Assembly (NCBI RefSeq): GCF_000719705.1 | Contig: NZ_JOHO01000093.1 | Coordinates: 1-17,577 of the forward strand | Length of the DNA stretch: 17,577 bases | Direction: 5' to 3' | Source: Streptomyces sp. NRRL S-350 | GTDB taxonomy: Bacteria > Actinomycetota > Actinomycetes > Streptomycetales > Streptomycetaceae | Shown: piece after piece, positions 7,235 through 13,170 of the stretch | How the letters are laid out: the number at the start of each line of letters is the position of its first letter | Numbering within the stretch: position 1 is the first letter of the stretch | Position numbers and translations under genes: made by a program | Notes under the pieces: model-generated | What the model was told of the DNA's origin: nothing | The model's database searches: none | The model's input: the letters and a program-made list of their open reading frames with translations, nothing else

Positions 7235-9259
7235 ATGACCGAGAACCCGTTCTTCCAGCCCAGCACGCTGGACTACGAACTGCCTCCGTTCGCCGAGATC
7301 CGCGAGGAGCACTACCTGCCCGCGTACCGGCGGGGAATGGCCGGGCAGTTGGCCGAGATCGCGGCGATCACCGGCACCGAAGCCGCGCCGACCTTCGAGA
7401 ACACCCTGGTGGCCCTGGAACGCTCCGGGGAACTGCTGCGCCGGGTGGACGCGGTGTTCCGCAACCAGTCCTCCTCCGACACCACCGACGTCCTGGACGC
7501 GGTGGACGCCGAAGTCAGCCCGCTGCTCGCCGTCCACCACGACGCGATCCACCTGGACCGCGCCCTGTTCGCCCGGATCGAGGACCTGTACGGCCGTCGC
7601 GACGAGCTGGACCTGGACCCGGAGTCGCTGCGGCTGCTGGAGCGCTGGTACACGGCCTTCGAGCGCTCCGGCGCCCGCCTCGGGGAGGCCCAGCAGGCCA
7701 GGCTGCGCGAGCTGAACGCCGAACTCGCCGCGCTCGGCACCACCTTCCAGCAGAACGTGAACGCCGCCACCCGGGCCGCCGCACTCGTCCTGGACTCCGA
7801 GCAGGAGCTCGCCGGGCTGTCCGAGGGCGCGGTCGCCGCCGCGGCGGAGAACGCCCGGGTCCTCGGCCACGAGGGCAAGTACGTGCTGAGCCTGAAGAAC
7901 ACCTCCGGCCAGCCCGAACTGGCCCAGCTCGCCGACCGGTCGGTGCGCGAGCGGCTGCTGGCCGCCTCGCTCGGCCGGGGCATCGAGGCCAACGGCCCGC
8001 TGGCGATCCGGATGGCCGCGCTGCGCGCCGAGCGGGCCGCGCTGCTGGGGCACCCGAGCCACGCCGCGTACGTCGTGGCGGACGAGACGGCCGGCACCGT
8101 CGAGGCGGTCTCCGCCCTGCTGGCCCGGCTGGTCGGGCCGGCCGTGGCCAACGCCCGCCGGGAGGCCGCCGAGCTGGCCAAGGCGGCCGCCGAGGACGGG
8201 ATCGAGGAGATCGCCGCGCACGACTGGGCGTACTACTCGGAGAAGGTCCGGCAGAGCTCGTACCAGGTGGACGCGGCGGTGCTGCGCCCGTACTTCGAGC
8301 TGGAGCGGGTGCTGCGCGACGGCGTGTTCTTCGCGGCGGAGCTGGCGTACGGGCTGACCTTCACCGAGCGGCCCGACCTGACGGCCCACCACCCGGACGC
8401 GCGGGTCTTCGAGGTGTTCGAGGAGGACGGCACGGCGCTGGGCCTGTTCATCGGCGACTTCCACGCCCGGGCGTCCAAGCGCGGCGGCGCCTGGATGGAC
8501 TCGCTGGTCCCGCAGTCCGGGCTGACCGGTCAGCGGCCGGTGGTGGTCAACAACCTCAACATCCCGCGCCCGGCGCCCGGCGAGCCGGTGCTGATGTCCT
8601 GGGACGAGGTGCGCACGCTCTTCCACGAGTTCGGGCACGCGCTGCACGGACTGCTCTCGGACGTGCGCTACCCGCTGTTCTCGGGCACCTCGGTGCCGCG
8701 GGACTTCGTCGAGTTCCCCTCGCAGGTCAACGAGATGTGGATGGTCCGGCCGGAGGTGCTGGCCAACTACGCCCGCCACCACGAGACCGGGGAGCCGCTG
8801 CCGGCCGAACTGGTCGAGCGGATGACCGCCGCCGAGGGCTTCGGCCAGGGCTTCCGCACGGTCGAGTACCTGGCGGCCACCCTGCTGGACTGGGCCTGGC
8901 ACACCGTGCCGCAGGGCGAACTCGTCGAGGACGCCGAGGAGTTCGAGGCGCGGGCGCTCGCCGCGGCCGGGATCGCGGTGGACGCCGTCCCGCCGCGCTA
9001 CCGGACGGCGTACTTCCAGCACATCTTCTCCAGCGGCTACAGCGCGGCCTACTACGCCTACATCTGGTCGGAGGTGCTGGACGCCGACACCGTGCAGTGG
9101 TTCGAGAGCAACGGGCGCACGGTGCGGGAGAGCGGCGAGGTGTTCCGGCGGGAGCTGCTGGCCCGCGGGTTCAGCCGGGATCCGCTGGAGTCCTTCCGCG
9201 CGGTGGTCGGCCGGGCGCCGGAGACGGGGCCGCTGCTGGCCCGCCGGGGGCTGGTCTGA
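7235..9259 (+). CDS. dcp: M3 family peptidyl-dipeptidase (Dcp/oligopeptidase A-like zinc peptidase)
   Basis: A 674-residue cytosolic thimet-type metallopeptidase that cleaves short peptides, probably releasing C-terminal dipeptides. The zinc site is FHEFGHALHGLL (His464, Glu465, His468), and the third ligand Glu493 lies in DFVEFPSQVNEMW. The family substrate segment IFSSGYSAAYYAYIWSEVLDAD is near the C-terminus. The start NPFFQPSTLDYELPPFAEI is the conserved M3 N-terminus (NP..S..LPY..PPF), which fixes ATG 7235 rather than the much longer open frame. There is no signal peptide. It is monocistronic, and a hairpin lies four bases after its stop. Dcp versus oligopeptidase A cannot be decided from sequence alone. 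Confidence 0.95.
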   Translation: MTENPFFQPSTLDYELPPFAEIREEHYLPAYRRGMAGQLAEIAAITGTEAAPTFENTLVALERSGELLRRVDAVFRNQSSSDTTDVLDAVDAEVSPLLAVHHDAIHLDRALFARIEDLYGRRDELDLDPESLRLLERWYTAFERSGARLGEAQQARLRELNAELAALGTTFQQNVNAATRAAALVLDSEQELAGLSEGAVAAAAENARVLGHEGKYVLSLKNTSGQPELAQLADRSVRERLLAASLGRGIEANGPLAIRMAALRAERAALLGHPSHAAYVVADETAGTVEAVSALLARLVGPAVANARREAAELAKAAAEDGIEEIAAHDWAYYSEKVRQSSYQVDAAVLRPYFELERVLRDGVFFAAELAYGLTFTERPDLTAHHPDARVFEVFEEDGTALGLFIGDFHARASKRGGAWMDSLVPQSGLTGQRPVVVNNLNIPRPAPGEPVLMSWDEVRTLFHEFGHALHGLLSDVRYPLFSGTSVPRDFVEFPSQVNEMWMVRPEVLANYARHHETGEPLPAELVERMTAAEGFGQGFRTVEYLAATLLDWAWHTVPQGELVEDAEEFEARALAAAGIAVDAVPPRYRTAYFQHIFSSGYSAAYYAYIWSEVLDADTVQWFESNGRTVRESGEVFRRELLARGFSRDPLESFRAVVGRAPETGPLLARRGLV

Positions 9260-9262
9260 GCG

Positions 9263-9279
9263 GGTCGGCGGCGCCGACC
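9263..9279 (+). terminator. Hairpin after the M3 peptidase
   Basis: GGTCGGC-GGC-GCCGACC forms a perfect seven-base-pair stem directly after the peptidase stop at 9259. The location fits intrinsic or RNA-stabilising termination. There is no T-tract. Confidence 0.55.
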
Positions 9280-9372
9280 GGCAGGCCGGTCACCGCGGGC
9301 AGGCCGGGTGGGCCGGGTGGGTCGGTCACTGCGGGCGGGGCGGTGCGGCCGGGCAGGCCGGTCACCGCGGGC
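9280..9372. repeat. 36-base tandem repeat, about 2.6 copies
   Basis: A 21-base core containing GGCCGGTCACCGCGGGC starts at 9280 and recurs identically at 9352. A degenerate copy (17 of 21 matching) starts at 9316, so the period is exactly 36 bases. The array fills the convergent gap between the peptidase and the glycoceramidase gene, and its last copy covers the glycoceramidase stop codon (9362-9364). Three-fold periodicity makes an apparent plus-strand coding tail, which I treat as artefact. Confidence 0.8.
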
Positions 9373-10800
9373 CGAGCGTGACCGTCACCGGGGTGCCCGG
9401 GCGGGCGTGCGGGAGCCGGATCCGTACGGTGCCCGCGCGCCCGCCCTCGGGCTGCTCGACGGCGACGCGGGCGCCGGCGGGCTCGACGGCGACCAGGGCG
9501 CCGTGCGGGAACGCGGCCGGGGGCAGGAGGAGTTCGCTGCTCCGCCCGGTGCCGTCCGCGTCCCAGCGGACGGTGCCGCCGTCCGTGCGGACGCCGGTGC
9601 CGGCGACGGCGGCCGGGTAGGGGCCGAAGGCGGGCCCGTCGCCGGGGGCGGGCTGTCCGGCCGGGTCGAGCGCGCAGTAGCCGCCGGTGCCCCGGCACCA
9701 GTACCACATCGTCCAGCCCTCGGCGAAGCCGTCCATCGCGTCGACCTGGCGGCGGACGAGCTCGCGGTTGCCGGGCGTCCGGGAGTTCGGCGGGCCCCAC
9801 TCGCCGACCAGGACCGGCAGGCGGTGGGCGGCCGGGTAGGCGCCGATCGCGGCGGTGTACCGCTCGACGAAGCCGTCGGCCTTGTCCCAGTCGGCGCCGT
9901 TCTCCACCGCGGTGTCGTAGAAGTGCGGCGCGTAGCCGAGCCGGGGTGCGCCGGGGCGCGGGTCGGCGAAGCCGGGCAGCCGGGTGGGCACGCCCTGCCC
10001 GACCAGGACCGTGGGTTCCACGAACAGCCAGGCGCGGGTGTCGGCCCGGCGCACGGCGTTGATCAGCCTGCAGTACATGTCGGCGAGCCGGCCCTGCTCC
10101 AGGGCGGCGGAGGCGGCGGCCAGCACGGCCGGGTCGGTCGGGTCGCCGTCCACCGGGCCGAACGGCTCGTTGAACAGGTCGTAGCCCAACAGGGAGCGGT
10201 GGCCTCGTAGTTCGCGGGCGAGCCGGGTGTAGAAGTCGGCCTGCCAGGCGCGCAGGTCGGGGTCGTCGTAGAGGTGGCGGAAGGCGGCCTGGACGGCGGG
10301 CTGGAAGTAGCCGGCGAACCAGTCGGCGGGTCCGGTGTGAACGGCAGGCCGTCGTCCCGGGTGGCCCAGAGCGGGATGCCGTTGGTGCCGCCGCCGAACT
10401 TCGGGCCGTAGACGTCCTGGTGGAAGTCGACCAGGACGAGCAGGCCCAGTCGGTCGGCCCGGTCGAGGAGGCGCTGCAGCCGGTGCAGCTCGGCGGGGTC
10501 GAGGCGGCCGCGGCGGGGCTCCAGCCTGGTCCAGGAGACCGGCAGCCGGACGAGGGTGAAGCCCTGGGCGGCGATCGCGTCGAGGTCGGCCTCGTCGGCC
10601 TCGGCGTACTTGTCGAGGTTGAAACCGCGCAGTTGGAGCCGGCGGCCCTGGGCGTCGACGAGGGCGGTGCGGCCGTCCGGGGCGGTGGCGGTGCCGGTGG
10701 GGAAGCGGTCCCGGTGGCCGTCCTGGGCCGAGGCCGGGGTGGCGGTCAGGACGGCGGTGGCGGCGAGCAGCAGGGCAACGGCGGTGCGGCGCAGGCGCAT
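9362..10800 (-). pseudogene. Secreted GH5 endoglycoceramidase-like glycoside hydrolase, frameshifted
   Basis: The intact protein would be about 480 residues and would hydrolyse the glycan-ceramide bond of glycolipids outside the cell. ATG 10800 opens a signal peptide (RRTAVALLLAATAVLTATPA, then SAQ). Then come LRGFNLDKYAEADEADLDAI and DFHQDVYGPKFGGGTNGIPLW, which are characteristic of endoglycoceramidases. Near 10335-10341 the frame changes after GLPFT; one base appears to be missing. The next frame continues GPADWFAGYFQPAVQAAFRH, the acid/base Glu in GYDLFNEPFG and the nucleophile Glu in LVGEWGPPNSRTPG. A C-terminal beta-sandwich ends in TVTLGPR. Every part of the fold is present, so a sequencing error or a very recent mutation is likely. 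Cellulase-type GH5 is the broader fallback call. Confidence 0.85.
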
Positions 10801-10870
10801 CGGGGACCTCGCACGGCGGGGGGTGGGGGGCCGATGATGCCCGGGCCGCACGGCGCCGCACAAGGGTCGT

Positions 10871-10975
10871 GCGCGCAAGGGCGGGCCGGCGGCGGCGCGC
10901 GCAAGGGCGCTGCGCGGGAGGGGAGTTCGGCCGCCCCGCGAAGGTCGGCCGAGGTCGGTCCGGGGAGTTCGGCCG
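10871..10975. repeat. Short direct repeats between tetR and the glycoceramidase gene
   Basis: GCGCGCAAGGGCG occurs at 10871 and 10897, and GGGGAGTTCGGCCG at 10920 and 10962. They lie in the 185-base gap between the tetR stop and the glycoside hydrolase start, both genes being on the minus strand. The gap should hold the hydrolase promoter, which I cannot identify. No open frame of coding character is seen. Confidence 0.6.
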
Positions 10976-10985
10976 GCCCGGGAGG

Positions 10986-11621
10986 TCAGCCGGCTTCCGC
11001 GGGGGCCGGCTCGGCGGGGGCGGGCGGCAGGACGGCGGTGGGCAGGTCCGCGGCGGCGGCCAGGCGGCCCCAGAGGAGGTCGGCCAGTGCCTGCACCATC
11101 CGGGTGCGGGTGCAGGGCCTGGTCTCCAGCCACCAGTCCCCGGCGGCGAGCACCATGCCGGTGATGCCCCGGCCCCAGGCTTCGGCGAGCAGGTCGCGGT
11201 CGGCGCCGAGGTCGACCTGGCTCTGCACGGCGCGGGTGATCTCCTCGGCGATCTGCCGCAGCGCGGGGGCGAGCGCGGTGCCGGCGCCGCTCGGGTCGCC
11301 CGGCTCGGGGTGGGTGAGCAGCCGGTAGACCTGGGGGCGGGCCTCGATCCCGGCGAGGTAGGTGTCCAGTACGTGCTCGACCCGGTCGCGGCGTTCCAGC
11401 GGCTCGGCGAGGGCGGCGCGGACGGCGGCCAGCAGCCCGCCGGTGTGACGCTCGGTCAGGGCCTGGATCAGGCCGTTCCGGTCGCCGAAGTGCCGGTAGA
11501 GGATGGGCTTGGTGATGCCGGCCTCGGCCGCGATGGCGTTCATGCTGGCGCTCGGCCCCTCGCGCTGGATGACCCGGTCGGCGGCGTTGAGCAGCTGCTC
11601 GCGACGGGGCTCTCGGGACAT
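10986..11621 (-). CDS. TetR/AcrR family transcriptional regulator
   Basis: A 211-residue dimeric repressor with an N-terminal TetR helix-turn-helix (REQLLNAADRVIQREG, then MNAIAAEAGITKPILYRHFG at about 27-46) and a variable ligand-binding C-terminal domain. ATG 11621 (MSREPRREQLL) has GAGGAG about seven bases upstream, better than the upstream in-frame start at 11663. It is divergent from an acyl-CoA dehydrogenase, and two inverted repeats lie between them. It therefore probably represses itself and that gene, with an acyl-CoA or related ligand as inducer. The ligand is inferred from context only. Confidence 0.93.
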   Translation of the reverse strand: MSREPRREQLLNAADRVIQREGPSASMNAIAAEAGITKPILYRHFGDRNGLIQALTERHTGGLLAAVRAALAEPLERRDRVEHVLDTYLAGIEARPQVYRLLTHPEPGDPSGAGTALAPALRQIAEEITRAVQSQVDLGADRDLLAEAWGRGITGMVLAAGDWWLETRPCTRTRMVQALADLLWGRLAAAADLPTAVLPPAPAEPAPAEAG

Positions 11622-11684
11622 GCGCTGCTCCTCGGATCCTGGGGGTGGCCTGGGCGCCGGCACCGGGTACGGGCGTTGACACCG

Positions 11685-11700
11685 GTTACCAATCAGTAGC
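11685..11700. promoter_or_regulatory. Imperfect inverted repeat, candidate TetR operator 1
   Basis: GTTACCAATCAGTAGC matches its own reverse complement at 10 of 16 positions, with TAC...GTA arms. It resembles TTACTGATCAGTAA-type sites used by several TetR regulators of fatty-acid genes. TTGACA at 11676-11681 lies just upstream on the plus strand and may be the dehydrogenase minus-35, placing this element in the promoter spacer. Confidence 0.5.
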
Positions 11701-11712
11701 AGACTCCGTCGA

Positions 11713-11729
11713 TGTTACCCGAGGTAACA
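11713..11729. promoter_or_regulatory. Perfect inverted repeat, candidate TetR operator 2
   Basis: TGTTACC-CGA-GGTAACA is a perfect 7+3+7 palindrome, 37 bases before the dehydrogenase start and 92 bases before the tetR start. Its size and position are typical of a TetR operator shared by divergent genes. It shares the GTTACC arm with the element at 11685. Confidence 0.7.
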
Positions 11730-11766
11730 CCCTGGTCGGCCGCACACGTCTTCGGAGGCACGTTCC

Positions 11767-12993
11767 ATGAGCAGCACGTTCTCGCTGGACCCGGGCGCGG
11801 ACCAGCTCGCCGTACGCGACTGGCTGCACGGCTTCGCCGCCGACGTGATGCGCCCCGCCGCCGCCGAATGGGACGAACGCGAGGAGACCCCCTGGCCGAT
11901 CATCCAGGAGGCCGCCAAACTGGGCATCTACTCGCTCGACTTCTACGCCCAGCAGTACTTCGACCCCTCCGGCGTCGGCATTCCCATCGCCATGGAGGAG
12001 CTGTTCTGGGGCGACGCGGGCATCGGGCTGGCCATCGTCGGCACCACGCTGGCCGCCGTCGCGGTGCTGGCCAACGGCACCGACGAGCAGATCGGCACCT
12101 GGACCCCGCAGATGTTCGGCACCCCCGACGACCTCAAGGTGGCCGCGTTCTGCTCCTCCGAGCCGGACGCCGGCTCCGACGTCTCCGCGCTGCGCACCCG
12201 GGCCGTGTACGACGAGGCCAAGGACGAGTGGGTGCTGAACGGCACCAAGACCTGGGCCACCAACGGCGGGATCGCCGCCGTCCACGTCGTCGTCGCCACC
12301 GTCGACCCGGAACTCGGGGCGAAGGGCCAGGCCTCCTTCGTCGTCCCGCCCGGCACCCCGGGGCTGAGCCAGGGCCAGAAGTTCAAGAAGCACGGCATCC
12401 GGGCCTCGCACACCGCCGAGGTCGTGCTCGACGGCGTCCGGGTGCCCGGCAGCTGCCTGCTCGGCGGCAAGGAGAAGCTGGACGAGCGGCTGGCCCGGGC
12501 CCGCGAGGGCGTCAAGCGCCCGGGCGGCCGGGGCAACGCGGCGATGGCCACGTTCGAGGCGTCCCGGCCGGCCGTCGGCGCCCAGGCGATCGGCATTGCC
12601 CGGGCCGCGTACGAGGTGGCGCTGGACTACGCGAAGACCCGTGAGCAGTTCGGCCGCCCGATCATCGACAACCAGGGCGTGGCCTTCCAGCTCGCCGACA
12701 TGAAGACCCGGATCGACGCGTCCCGGCTGCTGGTCTGGCGGGCGTCCTGGATGGCGGCCAACAACCAGCCGTTCACCGCGGCCGAGGGCTCGATGTCCAA
12801 GCTGTACGCGGGCGAGACGGCCAAGTACGTCACCGCGCAGGCGATGCAGATCCTCGGCGGCAACGGCTTCACCCGGGAGTACCCGGTGGAGCGGATGCAC
12901 CGGGACAGCGCGATCTACTCGGTCTTCGAGGGGACCAGCGAGATCCAGCGGCTGGTCATCGCCCGGGCGATCTCGGGGGTGCCGATCCGCTGA
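11767..12993 (+). CDS. Acyl-CoA dehydrogenase
   Basis: A 408-residue FAD flavoenzyme that introduces the alpha-beta double bond into an acyl-CoA thioester, passing electrons to ETF. GGAGG at 11754-11758 precedes ATG 11767 by eight bases. An N-terminal helical domain is followed by the flavin-binding beta domain (AFCSSEPDAGSDVSALRTRA, LNGTKTWATNGG). The C-terminal helical domain contains TREQFGRPIIDNQGVAFQLADM and the catalytic base Glu388 in YSVFEGTSEIQRLVIAR. It is not fused to other domains. Chain-length preference cannot be read from the sequence. It is divergent from the TetR gene and is the likely target of that repressor. Two strong hairpins follow the stop. Confidence 0.95.
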   Translation: MSSTFSLDPGADQLAVRDWLHGFAADVMRPAAAEWDEREETPWPIIQEAAKLGIYSLDFYAQQYFDPSGVGIPIAMEELFWGDAGIGLAIVGTTLAAVAVLANGTDEQIGTWTPQMFGTPDDLKVAAFCSSEPDAGSDVSALRTRAVYDEAKDEWVLNGTKTWATNGGIAAVHVVVATVDPELGAKGQASFVVPPGTPGLSQGQKFKKHGIRASHTAEVVLDGVRVPGSCLLGGKEKLDERLARAREGVKRPGGRGNAAMATFEASRPAVGAQAIGIARAAYEVALDYAKTREQFGRPIIDNQGVAFQLADMKTRIDASRLLVWRASWMAANNQPFTAAEGSMSKLYAGETAKYVTAQAMQILGGNGFTREYPVERMHRDSAIYSVFEGTSEIQRLVIARAISGVPIR

Positions 12994-13004
12994 GCGGCCG
13001 CCGA

Positions 13005-13029
13005 GGCGGCTCGGATTCGCCGAGCCGCC
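13005..13029 (+). terminator. Ten-base-pair hairpin after the acyl-CoA dehydrogenase
   Basis: GGCGGCTCGG-ATTCG-CCGAGCCGCC is a perfect 10-base-pair stem with a five-base loop, 11 bases after the stop codon. It is the clearest terminator-like hairpin in the window, though without a T-tract. Confidence 0.7.
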
Positions 13030-13040
13030 GAGCCGCCCGA

Positions 13041-13083
13041 GCCGACCGGACCGGACATCCGGACGGCCGGACAGCCGGTCGGC
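13041..13083 (+). terminator. Second long-range hairpin before the PAS/SpoIIE gene
   Basis: GCCGACCGG at 13041-13049 pairs with CCGGTCGGC at 13075-13083, and CCGG-ACAT-CCGG nests inside. It backs up the preceding hairpin in the 177-base gap to the next plus-strand gene. Together they should insulate that gene from read-through. TACGGT at 13148-13153 is a possible minus-10 for the next gene. Confidence 0.45.
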
Positions 13084-13170
13084 GGCGGGCGGCCGTGCCC
13101 GTCGGACGGCTCGGTTGGTGCTGTTGCTGCCGCTCTCACGACCGGGCTACGGTGGTGTCCCCGGTCTTCT

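Noticed and set aside
7068..7266. N-terminal extension of the polymerase to a start at 7266
   Set aside because: It would overlap the peptidase start and its promoter. Its translation is unlike the family, and a good ribosome site supports GTG 7068.
5252..9022. A 1256-codon minus-strand open frame spanning the peptidase and polymerase genes
   Set aside because: It is antisense to the clear M3 peptidase and out of frame with the polymerase. The translation is Arg/Gly/Pro-rich with no recognisable domain, typical of high-GC shadow frames.
9260..9381. A Gly/Arg/Pro/Val/Thr-rich C-terminal tail in the plus-strand frame over the 36-base repeat
   Set aside because: The peptidase stops at 9259 with a normal C-terminus, and this tail belongs to a different frame.
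10420..11699. Long plus-strand frames over the glycoside hydrolase and tetR genes
   Set aside because: Antisense, low-complexity and without domains or ribosome sites, whereas the minus-strand genes have both.
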